Shown here: piece by piece, positions 44,888-58,437 of the stretch | Numbering within the stretch: position 1 is the stretch's first letter | How the letters are laid out: each line of letters opens with the position of its first letter | From: Beta vulgaris subsp. vulgaris | Lineage: Eukaryota; Streptophyta; Magnoliopsida; Caryophyllales; Amaranthaceae | Length of the DNA stretch: 64,000 nt | Assembly: GCF_026745355.1 (NCBI RefSeq) | Contig: NC_079205.1 | Location: forward strand, 63,102,915 to 63,166,914 | Direction: 5' to 3' | The notes under the pieces: model-generated | Databases searched by the model: none | Seen by the model: only the letters and a program-made list of their open reading frames with translations | What the model was told of the DNA's origin: nothing | Position numbers and translations under genes: made by a program

Positions 44888-44969
44888 GACATATATTGAA
44901 TGACCTGCATTTAATTTTGCTGCTTTTTCTTTTCAAATTTTTCTGTAAGGCCTCAAGTAGGAAACTGCC

Positions 44970-47013
44970 ATGGCCTTTGCCACCTCGCGATTCATCACAG
45001 CAATTGTTCTATTAAAAAGCCTACACCAAACAGGTATCTCTCTATAACTATTTTTGGTTCTAACTCTTTGGCTATTAAAATAAATTTTACTCTTTTTTTT
45101 TTTTTTTTGGTAAACATGGCATTTCATTCATTACCTAATAATGTTAAACATATTACAATCCGAAAGTAGTTGTTTCGAACAATAACTAGGGGTGGGAAAA
45201 ATCCTAATTACAATACTATCACTCTCCATTGTCCTACACATTTTACTCCTTAACTATATTCTATTAGCTTCAGAAGACATGCATTTCATGAATTGAATGG
45301 TTTCTGATTGCGAGCATTTTTCACAAACTATTAATAAACACCCATATTATTAGGAAGCTTAGCTTTTATACACGTATTGATAAAGAGCATGATATGGAAT
45401 ACGGTTACGACTAATTATGTTCTTTTCATTATTCCTCCATGTTCCTTTATCAAATTATATAGTTAACTAGTGTATGTTAATTTACTTTATGAATTACATG
45501 TTTTTTTAAAGATGAAGTCGAAATATGTTCTTTTATTATGCATTATACATTCTTTAACTTTGAATTGTACATGCTATGTAATGTGAACGGATGATCAAGT
45601 CTCACTTGGCAAACTAGTTCGGATGGGGTACGATTAAATCTTTATCTCAATTTGTGATTAATAAAGGTTAATTCGTAACTGATACATATATGAGCTGGTT
45701 CAATTTTTATTTTGGTCTTGTATCGTCTAGGGTCTCTACCGTGTCATGTCATGTCAATTAAATAAATTTCAAAGCATGTCGGTCTTTTTTATTATTATAT
45801 TCAACTAGCTATCGAGAGTTGAATTAATTTAGCTAAGTTGATATTTGGTTATCAAGTTATACTCATTTGTATCCCCAATAGACATACAACATCTTATATT
45901 GTACTAATGATTATATTCATATACTAGATGCAAGTGTTGGAGTATGTTATGGAATGCTTGGAAACAACTTACCTTGCGCACAAGATGTGCTAAACCTCTA
46001 TGAATCCAATGGAATAGGAGCCATGAGACTCTATGGTCCTGATCAAGCAACACTCCAAGCCCTCTTAGAAGGAACACGAGATCAAACTCATGTTAGGTGT
46101 CCCTAATGAAGACATTCCATGTATAGCATCCGATCAACCTACCGCCGACGAATGGGTCCAAACCAACGTCGTCCCCTATGCATCATTTATCAAGTACATC
46201 GCCGTCGGAAACGAAATCAATCCGTCTAATAATCCACTAGCCTCATCGGTCGAACCAGCTATGCAAAATATTATGAATTCACTAAGTTCATATAGCTTAG
46301 AAAGCCTAATTAAGGTTTCTACGGCTATTGATACAGGATTACTCGATAACACGTTTCCACCATCCAATTCCACATTTAAAAATTTATCGTACATTACACC
46401 AATAATAAACTTTCTAACCACAAATGATTCACCTATGTTGGTCAATATCCAACCTTACATTTCTTTAGTAGGAGATCCTACGAATATTAAAATTGACTAT
46501 GCATTATTTAAGAATAGTGAGCCTGAATTTATTGATCCTATCACTAAGAAAAGTTACCAAAACTTGTTCGACGCAATATATGATGCAACCTATGTGGCTA
46601 TAGAGAAAGTTGTTGTTACACTTCAGACTGAATCATTGAATGATGATAAAAAGAAAGGTGGCAACAATGTCAAAGTGACGGTGTCCGAAAGCGGGTGGCC
46701 GTCGAAAAGCGGATTTACCGGCAAGAAGCCACACAATTATGCTAAGAAAACAATCACTAGTAGCAATGATGAAAAGGAGCCTTCTAGTTCTGGAGAACAA
46801 TATGCCACGATAGAAAATGCAAGGACTTACTACACCAATTTGATCAATCATGTGAAGAAGGGAACTCCAATGACACCAGGAGAAGAGATTGAGACATACT
46901 TGTTTGCAATGTTTGATGAGAATGAGAAAACAAACGGCGTAAGTGAGCAGAATTATGGGCTTTTTACTCCTGATGAAAAACCAAAGTATGGCCAACTCAA
47001 CTTTTGTGGATAG
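44970..47013 (+). pseudogene. G4: divergent GH17 beta-1,3-glucanase-like, one frameshift
   Basis: Exon 1 is 44970-45033 and exon 2 is 45928-47013, phase 1. The frame starts well ([20 protein letters not shown]) but shifts by +1 between about 46064 and 46085. From 46090 it is open for ~307 codons to the stop. G4 has four bases more than G2 at this point. VGNE (acid/base) and VSESGWPS (nucleophile) are canonical. Like G2 it has about 15 extra residues before the nucleophile (DDKKKGGNN) and about 28 after the tryptophan, rich in Lys and Ser. A single sequencing error would restore the gene, so pseudogene status is provisional. Confidence 0.75.
45093..45239 (-). mobile_element. Short retroposon in G4 intron
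   Basis: A poly(T) tract at the left end and the repeat ATTTTACTC at 45084-45092 and 45240-45248 mark a ~147 base minus-strand insertion. The body is too short to assign to a LINE or SINE family. Confidence 0.7.
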
Positions 47014-47222
47014 TAATTAATTGCATAAAGTATGGTTTAACGAACAAATCAATGTATGTATCATTGTATTTCTAGTATATATGAGTATAAGTTTTTAATG
47101 ATATGTGTTATATATCCTTGTCTAGTTAATTTGTGGGAATATATAATAAATAAGATGATGAATTTTCATCTCGATATTAATTTAGTTTAAAATTTTAATT
47201 ATATGTCATATGTCTTCCACCC
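47014..47222 (+). other. G4 3' flank
   Basis: AT-rich; AATAAATAAG near 47145 is a possible polyadenylation signal. Confidence 0.35.
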
Positions 47223-48372
<1,150 letters not shown>

Positions 48373-49690
48373 CTTATAACTTTAATCAAAACATCAAGTT
48401 TACATTATATATATGACTCATTTATCCTTTATCTTTAATAAAATATCAATGTTTCTAACCTTAAGTTATGAAAATGGAAAATGATGATTCGAAATGAAGA
48501 TTTCTCATGTCTTAGATTTTTTTTCCAAGCTTCATAGGTTTCTTACAAGCTGGATTTTGCCAACTTGACACATGACTTCAAGCATAACTTTATATCAAGT
48601 CAATTAGGATGCCAACTAGAATAGTTGGCAATACGTGGAAATACATGGTACTTATAATTTATAATAGAACTCTGACGGTCCCTTGTGACTCCCTATCTTC
48701 AAAACAAAATCATATTTCAAGCTAATAATGGGACTTATGGCCCTAGTTTAGGTTGTCTGAAACTCCAAGCGCCAAATGGGTTAAATGGTCCGTTAAGTTG
48801 TCCTCACACTGATCACCCTTTTCAGCTTTTAATTTTAATTGTATACCTCTCTTACTCAAATTTCTACAAGTGCAAATACGAAACACTAAGCCCAAACTTG
48901 TTTGGTGTAGCTGGTTACTGATTCACCTTACAATCTTAAAATCACAAGGTCGAAGTCTTCCTAGTTCATAGTGGCGGATCAAGAAAAAATACTAAGTGGG
49001 GTCAAAAACATTTAATAAAATTTTATTTGGGATCAAGTGGTCAAATTTTTTACGAAAATAAATTGAAAAATCACAAATTTTATAAGAAAGAATTTTATAT
49101 TCTTATTTTCAAGTGGGGTCATATTGATCTAATATGCTCCACCACTTAGATCGTATTTGGGGTAGGAATTCCACTTATCTTTTCCTCTACTCTCAAATGC
49201 CTGAATCAGAAACACTAAACGAAAAGCATTGTATGTGTGCGTTCTAAATAGGGTATGTCCCCCTTGTATTTAAAATAAAGTAAGTCACGCTAAGGACCTA
49301 CAGTACTGTATAATGTGTAGTTATTGCCCTATAATACGTAATTGCCTCTGCCCCATCCAAAATGGAAAGTTGGAACCAATGATAATATAAAATATTTGCA
49401 TCCGTGACTTGCTAAGTCTTTTTTCTTTTTTTGACAGAAAGACTTGCTAGTCAATGCCATATTGCCATTGAATTGCATGATAATTGTATCGTAGGTAGAT
49501 ACATTGAATAGGCAACATATAGTGCCTTCCAAGTCTCGACAATTAAGTACAGTACCCTAAAGACTAAGGCAACTTGGACGTACTTGGGTTAGTGCTTAAC
49601 TAAGGCTCCACACTTCCACTAGCTATTTTTTTCAGCTTGGACTTGTTCAAGGCTGTCAAGCTAAGAGCTAACACTAAAAGTTGCCGTTTA
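48373..49690. other. Intergenic region upstream of G5
   Basis: A small relic with AGTGGCGGAT at 48972 and TCCACCACT near 49138 resembles the ends of the 47223-48372 element. Otherwise AT-rich, with no gene. Confidence 0.4.
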
Positions 49691-49705
49691 AGATTGGCAA
49701 ATCAC

Positions 49706-49857
49706 GTAGACGTGACACCATCCCAATCCCCCTTCACCCTTCCCCCTAATGTCTGTAATGAATTATTTATCTCGGATTGTAATGGGTTCTTTAAACCCTA
49801 ACTGACTTTAATTATGATATGTCATGGTTGCCATTTTAACCAAAAAAAAAAAAAAAA
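49706..49857 (+). mobile_element. Short poly(A) retroposon upstream of G5
   Basis: AGATTGGCAAATCAC is duplicated exactly at 49691-49705 and 49858-49872. The insert ends in about 17 A residues. It is ~150 bases with no tRNA-like head seen, so it may be a LINE 3' end. Confidence 0.85.
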
Positions 49858-49929
49858 AGATTGGCAAATCACTTGCCAACCCATACATTGACTCGGAAAG
49901 TACTAAGCAACTTTTTTGTAGTAATCGAC

Positions 49930-49938
49930 CTATATAAC
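49930..49938 (+). promoter_or_regulatory. TATA box of G5
   Basis: CTATATAAC lies about 80 bases before the ATG at 50015 and only about 60 bases downstream of the short retroposon. Confidence 0.55.
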
Positions 49939-50690
49939 TTAGGGGCATATACTTGTGCGTTGAACATACATACATCCTGATCCATATATTATTACTATAC
50001 ACTTTTACTTAGTCATGGCTAACCTTGGCAACCCTCCCATGCATGTCACCACCTCGTTGTTCGTCGTGGCAATCTTATTGCTTAGCTGCCTACACCTAAC
50101 AGGTTTCTTTCTCTTGTCTCTGTCTCTTTAAAATCTAATCTTGATTCTTTGATATTGAAACTTAAACAACATAGATTTTTTTGAAAAGATGTTGATGATA
50201 ACACTTATTTAATTAAGTAGGGAGATCTAGAAACTATATGATGAGATGGTTATTATTATGAATTAAATGAAACAAAATAAATTTGTTTTTTATGTATCGT
50301 GTGAGTCAGCATTGGAACAAAGTCATCCAATTAAAATCCGACCACTAGTTACGTTTTGCCACATAAAAAAGATAAATAAAGTATGTTTTTGTGCCTCTGC
50401 CTCATTTTTTAAAATTAAGTAGTTTCTTGCAGAAAATGTATTTTATAAGTTAATTTTCCAGTATTAAATTAAATGTTGCAATTACTAAGAAGTCGACAGA
50501 TGAAGTACTATCTAACGATCAATGATTCATCCATGCAGAAGCACAAGTTGGAGTGGCCTATGGAAAGGATGGAACCAACTTACCATCTCCACATGATGTA
50601 GTGAACCTCTACAAATCCAATGGCATAGGTTCAATGAGACTATACTATCCTGATCAAGCCACACTTCAGGCCTTACAAGGATCAGGCATT

Positions 50691-50695
50691 AGACT
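50691..50695. repeat. Target-site duplication, left (copia-2)
   Basis: AGACT, repeated at 53851-53855 within the GH17 codons for Arg-Leu. Confidence 0.93.
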
Positions 50696-51303
50696 TGTTG
50701 GGTATATGGCATGATATGAAGCTCATGGAGGTGTATGGGTGTGGAGATGAGGTTGCGTAAAAGGAAAACGTCATTTGGGACATAAGGCCAACTTTGAATG
50801 GACATATCTTTCAATCTATAAATGATTTTGAGGTGATTCAAAGTGGAGGTGATAGCTTGTTCCAGAGCTTTCCAATGATAGGTCATACGTCCAATTCCGG
50901 TGAGAAACGAGAAAGTTATGACGGTTTTACGAAGAACTGACAAAACTGACGGGTTCTGTCCGCCCGCGGGTTGTCGAGCGCGGCCGCGGGGTGTCGAACC
51001 GCAAAGCCTAATTTTTCCGGTTTTTGGTATTAATGAGGGTATAAATATAAACCCTAATTATGTTTATTCATTATTCATCATCTTTAAACACATATTAGAG
51101 AGAGAAAAGGCTATAGAGAGAGATCTTGAGTGCTTTTTTGTAATCTTTCTTGAATATTCATCGATTCCTAGTGCAGATTCGTGGTTTTTCTCCCAGTTCT
51201 TGGGTTTCCACGTAAAATTCTGGTGTGTTCTTTCCTGCTTTATTATTTGATATTCTATTATTGTTTGCTATTATTTCTAGATTGATAGTCAATAGAACTT
51301 ACA
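50696..51303 (+). repeat. Copia-2 5' LTR
   Basis: 608 bases, TG...CA. Confidence 0.95.
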
Positions 51304-51356
51304 AGTGGTATCAAGAGCTAGGTTTGATTATTGTCTAGATCTAGAATAATTAACAA

Positions 51357-52178
51357 TGGAGGATTCAAAGATTAGAATTGAGAAGTTTGATGGGACAGAT
51401 TTTGGATATTGGAAGATGCAAATAGAGACATCTTATATCAGAAAAATCTGTATCAACCTTTGTCTGAAAAGCCTGCTGAGATGGAGGAGGCTAAGTGGAA
51501 AGTACTGGACAGACAGGCACTAGCGGTGGTGCGTTTGACATTGGCTCGGACTGTGGCGTTCAATGTCAAGGATATCAAAACAACGGCTGGATTGATCAAA
51601 GCACTGTCAGATATGTATGAAAAGCCCTCTGCAATGAATAAGGTATATCTGATGCGCCGTTTTTTGGTTTAGAGATGAATAATGGTAGTTCTGCTGCTGA
51701 ACATATTAATGAATTTAATTCATTAATAAGTCAGTTATCTTCGGTTAATATTGCCTTTGAGGATGAAGTGAAAGCCCTAATTTTGTTGTCCTCTTTACCT
51801 ACTGCTTGGGAAACTGTTGTAACTGCTGTTAGTAATTCCTCTGGTAAAGAGAAATTGGTTTATGATGTTGTCCGTGATCTGATTTTGAGTGAGAGCATTC
51901 GAAGGAAGGAGAGTGGAGAATCATCTGGAGCATACAGTGCAGAAGGTAGAGGGAGGGGAAAAGGGAGGAACTTTCAGGGAAAATCGGAGTCAAAGGGGGA
52001 CCGGAGTAAGTCAAAAGGCAGAGCTAGTGTTACTTGCTGGGGTGTGGTAATGAAGGACATATTAAAGAGAGATTGTCCTAGGAAAGAGAATGGGAAAGGG
52101 AAGAAGAAGGTTCAAGAAAGTGATGATGAAGAAGATGCATCAACTAACTTGATTTCGAGTACGATTCCGATGCTTTGA
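51357..52178 (+). pseudogene. Copia-2 gag, two small frameshifts
   Basis: The same protein as at 38460-39284. One base is missing near 51425 (AGAGACA instead of AGAAGACA) and one near 51661 compared with the other copy, splitting it into frames ending at 51672 and 52178. The altered zinc-knuckle stretch is shared with copy 1. Confidence 0.85.
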
Positions 52179-52434
52179 TGGTAAGCATGGATGATCAGGA
52201 AGAGTTGGTTGGGTGCTCGGGATCATGGGTCTTGGATTCGGGTTCTTCTCATCATTCCTCACCATGCAGGAGTTGTTTCGGAATTTCAAATCCGGAAAAC
52301 TTGAAAAGGTCTACCTTGCGGATGGCAAGGCAGTGGAAGTCATGGGGAAAGGTGATGTGAGTGTGAAACTCACTCATGGTGGCTCGTTGGAGTTGAAGAA
52401 TGTCAAGTTTATCCCAAGGTTGAAGAAAACTTGA
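52175..52434 (+). pseudogene. Copia-2 protease fragment
   Basis: It begins with the LDSGSSHH active-site motif in a frame offset from gag, then shifts again near 52270. From 52434 to 53242 only a decayed linker toward the pre-integrase domain can be seen (GYKVVFDGGSWKIVKGAM). Confidence 0.75.
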
Positions 52435-53242
52435 TATCGTAGCCCAACTTGCTACATCGGGTTACAAGGTTGTGTTTGATGGTGGTTCTTGGAAGATTGT
52501 CAAGGGAGCAATGATCATAGCTCGTGGGACAAGGATGGAACACTTTACACCATGGGGAGCACAGTGAAGGGGTCCGGGATTGGGATGAGAACTTCATGTA
52601 AGGTGTCGTTTGGTCGGAAAACTATCGATAGTGGGCAAGGGATGAGAACCGTGGTGAAGCGGTATCCCGGTGGCAAATTGACCGGTAAGCGCACAAGGTG
52701 AAGGACGGCACACAAGCATGTTGCCGGAAATCCTAAGTGGAACAAAGGGTGTATTGTTCGAGTGGGAGCAATGTGAGTTTGTTTTAGAACAATGAGAAGC
52801 TTCTTTGGCTTAGGTGGTAATTGGTTTTATTGAAGTTTGATGAGACTTCAATGTGCTTCTTTGGTTGGAGAGGAAGTGGCTATCTTTCTTAGTTTGAGAG
52901 GAAGGGATCTTCATTTGGTTGTGCTTGTCTCTAAGGTGATCCGACCTCCGGGGTAGGAGGGTGTGTAGGTTCATGGAGTGATGGTGCAATGATTTGGAGT
53001 TTAGTGATTAAGAATCAAAGTCGGTGTAGACTTTGAATGTTTTTGTATTGGAGTTGGTGCAAACTTCAATGTTATTTCCTTGGTGTAGAGGAGATGTGTT
53101 GTCATGGGATGCTTGAGTATGTCATGGTTTGGACACGACTAGAGATTGCTTTTGCAGTGGGAGTTGTGTGTAGGATTGATGAATGAGAGGATGATGAAGG
53201 TATGAAGTTTTCTTCACTTACACCTATCTCCAAGTGGGAGAT

Positions 53243-53850
53243 TGTTGGGTATATAGATATATGAAGCTCATGGAGGTGTATGGGTGTGGAGATGAGGTTG
53301 CGTAGAAGGAAAACGTCATTTGGGACATAAGGCCAACTTTGAATGGACATATCTTTCAATCTATAAATGATTTTGAGGTGATTCAAAGTGGAGGTGATAG
53401 CTTGTTCCAAGAGCTTTCCAATGATAGGTCATACGTCCAATTTCGGTGAGAAACGAGAAAGTTATGACGGTTTTACGAAGAACTGACAAAACTGACGGGT
53501 TCTGTCCGCCCGCGGGTTGTCGAGCGCGGCCGCGGGGTGTCGAACCGCAAAGCCTAATTTTTTCCGGTTTTTGGTATTAATGAGGGTATAAATATAAACC
53601 CTAATTATGTTTATTCATTATTCATCATCTTTAAACACATATTAGAGAGAGAAAAGGCTATAGAGAGAGATCTTGAGTGCTTTTTTGTAATCTTTCTTGA
53701 ATATTCATCGATTCCTATGCAGATTCGTGGTTTTTCTCCCAGTTCTTGGGTTTCCACGTAAAAGTTCTGGTGTGTTCTTTCCTGCTTTATTATTTGATAT
53801 TCTATTATTGTTTGCTATTATTTCTAGATTGATAGTCAATAGAACTTACA
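53243..53850 (+). repeat. Copia-2 3' LTR
   Basis: 608 bases, followed by the AGACT duplication. Confidence 0.95.
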
Positions 53851-54645
53851 AGACTTACCTTAGGCGTCCCCAACGACGACATTCAATCGGTAGCTACCAA
53901 TCCATCATTTGCGGACCAATGGGTTAAAAACAATGTAGTTCCTTTTGAATCATCAATTAAGTACATTGTGGTAGGAAATGAAATTGATCCATCTAGTTCA
54001 CAAGCTTCATCAGTTCTACCAGCCATGCAAAATATTCTCAATGCACTTAATTCTAACAATTTAGGTGATCAAATTAAGGTTTCTACATCCGTTGGTACAA
54101 GCCTAGTCGAAAACGCCTTCCCACCATCTAATGGACAATTTGGTAACGTTCAATATATTACACCAATAATCAACTTTATAAAACAAAATGGTTCACCTTT
54201 CATGGTTAATATATACCCTTACTTTGCTTACCAACGTAATTCAAAACAAATTTCTCTTGATTACGCCTTATTTACTTCTCCTGGAACTGTTGTTACGGAC
54301 GCTAATAATGGCAAAAATTACCAAAATTTATTTGATGCACTTGCCGATGCAACATATGCGGCTTTAGATAAGGTTGGTGCGCCCGACGTTTCATTGCTTA
54401 CGTCCGAGACCGGGTGGGCGTCAGGCGGTGGTTTCGGGGCTAATCACGATAATGCAAAGAAGTATATCACCAATTTGATCAACCATGTGAAGAATGGGAC
54501 TCCATTGAAACCAGGGAGAGCAATTGAGACTTTCTTGTTTGCCATGTTTGATGAAGATAAGAAACCAGGGAATGAAGATGAGCATAATTTTGGGATTTTT
54601 ACTCCTGATCAGCAGCCTAAGTATGGTTCATTAAACTTTAACTGA

Positions 54646-54938
54646 TTAGGCTTACAATTAGCTAGCCAAAAGTATGGAATTTCTAGATATTGTTTGCAAT
54701 ATGCAAATCGTAACTTTTCATATCAAACGTGTATTTGTACTTTGTACTACCTAATTAATAAGAGAATGCGCATTTTGTTAACTTATTGAGAATGAAGTAT
54801 GCTTGGAATTTAGAAATGAAGGATTAGTATGTGTATCATCAGACCCTAGCTAATTGAACGTCAATTAATAGTGGCGACAAGGGAGCTACAGGCTAAAAGG
54901 ATGCTATTTTCTTTTTCCAGGGGTACAAGGTTACTAAT
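54646..54938 (+). other. G5 3' flank
   Basis: AT-rich; AATTAATAAGAG near 54754 is a possible polyadenylation signal. No gene seen. Confidence 0.35.
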
Positions 54939-55196
54939 TACTCCCTCTGTCCCAATTTAGTTGCTACATTTGTTTTATCACAGTTTACGAGATGCAACAC
55001 CAATATTTTGAGTTACATATATAATAAAAATTATATATTTGGAAAATACAAATTGGGACGATTCAAAGAAGATCCAACATGCATGACTATGTTTTTTCTT
55101 ATATATATATATATATGAAGTAAAATATAGTCAAAGTTATAACGTGAATAGTGCCTACGATCAAAATGTAGCAACTAAATTGGGACGAAGGGAGTA
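54939..55196. mobile_element. Stowaway-like MITE
   Basis: TACTCCCTCTGTCCCAATTT and AAATTGGGACGAAGGGAGTA are inverted ends bounded by TA; the GTAGCAACT arm is also mirrored. Confidence 0.85.
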
Positions 55197-56403
55197 GTAA
55201 TTATATTGCACATATCACATATGTGCAAACCTTCCCTCAATGGCTCAATCATATCTCTATTACGATGCCTAAAAGACCCGTATGTAATCAATTTGCAAAT
55301 TATTAAAACAAAATGTCATTGTCTTCTTAATGATGAAATAAAATTTTAAAGTTATTTTTTCTACCAATTATATTTTCTATATATCAACGCATGTATCGGG
55401 TATGGCTCTCTCATAGGCTCACATGCTCGTAACAAGATGTCATTGTCTTAGTGATCAAAAGGTGAGCCAACCGGGTTCATGCCGGGCTTCCCAAAAAAAT
55501 TGACCATTAGTCGGGCTGGGCCAAATTTCAACACGCTTTTTGTGCCCAAACCCCGCTTTCTTAGGGCAAAAATGTCGAGCTTCTCAGGTCAAAATCCGAT
55601 CAAGTCAAAATTTGAACAAAAAAACGTGTTTTAGGTTGCCCAAAACTCAAAAAAAATATCGGGTCGGACCGGGACCAAAAAATTTGTTTAAGCCCAGGCA
55701 TTTTTCAAATGGAGCCAGTCTCACTCTAATCAGCTCTAGTCTTAAACATAAATAGGATGTACTTTCTCTAATTGACTTTGTATTTTTTTTGGTTGGGGGA
55801 GGGAGCTAAAGTAAATTTTTCAAAAATATAATATAAAAATTAATAATCTTACTGTCAAAAAAAAAAAATCTCCACTTTCAACCATTTTTCCAAAATAATT
55901 CCAATTTTAGATAATAAAATAAAATTCCTAACTTTTGCACGAACCTACTCAAATAGTAATATACTTCCTCCATTTCTTTTAAGTGAAATATTTTTCTCTT
56001 TTATGTGAAAGTATATATAACTTTGAATTTATGTCCATATATATTAATCTAATGTGGGTTCATGGTATATAGCCGATTTAACACACTTCAATTTGTTTTT
56101 GAGTAAGGCCCTTCCCCACCTAAGAACTATTGCAAAATAATCAAAAACTAAAATGATCTAGAAATTAGAATTTTTTATGTCAAATATTACAAAAAATATT
56201 TAAATGACCAAAAGTCAATATTTTACACCTAACAATTACAACGGTGCAAGTGGAAGTATGTGATAATAACTAAGAGACAACGGAGGAATTCTTTATTCTA
56301 ATTTCTAGTAATAGATAAGAAGTGATCAAAATGCTGTAAGACCTAACAAGTAACAACCACTCAACCGAGGGAGGACTCCATAAGTTATAGTCGTCGTCAC
56401 TCA
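55197..56403. other. Intergenic region
   Basis: 55455-55700 contains a GCCGGGC / GGGCTGGGCC stretch like that in the G2 intron. A degenerate MITE may run from about 55966 to 56290. No gene seen. Confidence 0.4.
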
Positions 56404-56925
56404 TCTCTATTATATAAGCCAAGGGAGGAGGTGTGGTGTCCTCTTTTGAAGTGCCTAAAATACCCTTAATGATCTAATTAATAGAATGAAAAAAATTACA
56501 AAAGCAAATCATTTAAAAATTCTCATTCCAACTTGCCATTTAAAACAAGTATTAAAATGTATATGCATCAAATACTTCAATCAAAAATTAAATGGACAAA
56601 ATATTTATACCTTATAAAAAAAAGATGGCATACATAACGTGCACATGAAAAGTCTGAACATTCACTACCTTTGATACTCTTTAATTCAGTTAAACAAACT
56701 CATTATTTTTGTTCTTTTTGTTCAAAATTCATTCACAAAAAATTAATGTTAACAATCATTCACAAACTTTTTATTTTTTTACATTAGTGAATTAATATAT
56801 CTAAATTCATCTAACTGTTGAATTTTTCACATTTAAGTTTAATCATAAATAAAGTACGAATGGAGTATCTAATAGAATAACAAATTTTGAAATTAACGCA
56901 CGCATCGCGTGCATATGAAGGCTAG
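56404..56925 (+). mobile_element. Non-autonomous Helitron, copy 2
   Basis: It starts TCTCTATTATATAAGCCAAG and ends CTAG, with the hairpin GCACGCATCGCGTGC at 56898-56912. It sits between A (56403) and T (56926). The ends match the copy at 5127-5697 (GGTGTCCTCTTTTGAA near the 5' end is shared) while much of the interior differs. Confidence 0.88.
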
Positions 56926-58126
56926 TATAACAAGAAGTCAAGAGGAGAACATATTAAAACGACTTGTGAAATTAAATACTTTCGTTCCTGACTAATAGTT
57001 AGTTGCGTCGCGAGTACAATAGTACTAAATAAGACAATTTTGTAGACTTTTCTAAATTGGAGGATTCAAGAATTATTCACAGGCGGCACGCCACATAATA
57101 TTGTTCTAATTTTTTTTTTTTTGTCATTTTTCACTTTTGAGATCGATTTTATGACTGCAAATTTCTAATTATAATAATTGTATAGGTATAACCCAAGTAT
57201 GCTAGCGGACACATCAATATGTCCGCGAGGATTGTACGAGGACGCGATTATGAAGCATATCCATAGCAACGCCTGAGATTAATTTAGTGAAGTTGTCTGA
57301 CAATTTGGCAGTCATCTAATAAGACAAAAAAATGAGTCGTTTCTTATTGAGGCAAATCACAACCATACGTGTATGAGGATTACGCAGTCTGTCAAATGAA
57401 TAATACTTTTATGAAAAGCCCAGTATTACTATTCTGCTCGTACACTAATTTTCTTCTCTCTCTACTTTCTCTCTCTAAACCTTTCCGGACATAATACTAA
57501 CTTGAGCGTTGGAGGGGGTTTCCTTGCATCTCCCTAGGATAGTTTACGTTTGTTTCCTTGCAGTTATTCACTAGCGGACGCGCACTCAATCCTTGGCGGC
57601 CTTATTGAAGGTCGTCCACTGTTTTGCAACCGGAACAATAATATAAAATTGTTATATATGTTATGACCTTAAGAGTTTTGAATTTTTTGATGATAGCATA
57701 AACTATCCTTGCATCTATATATCATATATGTATGTTCGTATATATGATGCAGATTATTATTGATTACTTTAAAAAGTTTTATTGGAGCTCAAGTTTGAAA
57801 GATTGAAGATTGAAGAGTAGTTAGATTTTTCTTTTAGTAAATTGTAGAAGTAACTAACTTGGTTACTATTGCCCTAAGACCTAAGTGTTATTGGTAAAAT
57901 TATTATCAATAACATAATTAATTAAGCTATTTATATCTAGTAGTGTTAGTAGTATGAATAATAACTATAGTTATGGCCGGCCCCAAGACGTATTGAAGTT
58001 AGTATAAATAGACTAATGGTAGTAATTTCACATAATGAAAAAGATTTTCAAAAATATGTTGTTCTATGGAAAATAATCTTAATTAAACAAAATAGTATCT
58101 TTGTTAAATATTTGAATCTAAAATAA
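56926..58126. other. Intergenic region
   Basis: AT-rich with a GC-richer patch at 57190-57260 and 57560-57630 (GCGGACGCGC, GTCCGCGAGG). No gene or element was recognised. Confidence 0.35.
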
Positions 58127-58365
58127 TACTCCCTCCGTTTCACAATATAAGGCACGCACGATGTTCGAGGTCGAACTTTGACCGTTAATTACTCTTAATT
58201 TATGTTGATAGAAAATTATGAAAAATAATATTATTATAGTATTTTTCAAGACGAATCCAACGGTATAATATTTATGATTTTTATTTATCACATTTGAGAG
58301 ATATTTGTAGTCAAAGCAAATTCTCGTAAAATATAAATGCCTTATATTTTAAAATAGAGGGAGTA
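58127..58365. mobile_element. Stowaway-like MITE
   Basis: The ends TACTCCCTCCGTTTCACAAT and TAAAATAGAGGGAGTA are inverted; TTATATTGTG/ATAAGGC arms also pair. TA target. Confidence 0.8.
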
Positions 58366-58437
58366 CCTTTTTTTTGTAGAAGTTATTATCTAGTTTGTGC
58401 AAAGATAATTTACTTTATAAAAGGTTTGATAATGTTC

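Larger units (their letters stand above)
50696..53850 (+). mobile_element. Non-autonomous Ty1/copia element, copy 2, inside G5
   Basis: 3155 bases. LTRs are 50696-51303 and 53243-53850, 608 bases each. They begin TGTTGGG and end ACTTACA, differing at roughly ten positions by eye. A TGGTATCAAGAGC primer site and an AAGTGGGAGAT polypurine tract are present. Gag and a protease fragment remain; integrase, RT and RNase H are missing. It is the same family as 36794-39943 but on the opposite strand. Confidence 0.95.
50015..54645 (+). pseudogene. G5: GH17 beta-1,3-glucanase interrupted by a copia element
   Basis: Exon 1 is 50015-50102, exon 2 starts at 50539, and a copia element occupies 50696-53850. 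Leaving out the element and one copy of its AGACT duplication, the reading frame is open for 344 codons: GSGIRL, then TLGVPNDDIQ, VGNE (acid/base), TSETGW (nucleophile) and the end PKYGSLNFN. The start is EAQVGVAYG, with alanine where the others have cysteine. There is a signal peptide and no C-terminal extension. It lacks the G2/G4 loop insertions. As assembled it would give a truncated product, so the disruption is a recent insertion into an otherwise undamaged gene. Confidence 0.9.

Noticed and set aside
55962..56290. Possible additional Stowaway MITE
   Set aside because: Left end CTTCCTCCATTTCTTTTAAG and right end GACAACGGAGGAA are too diverged to call confidently.
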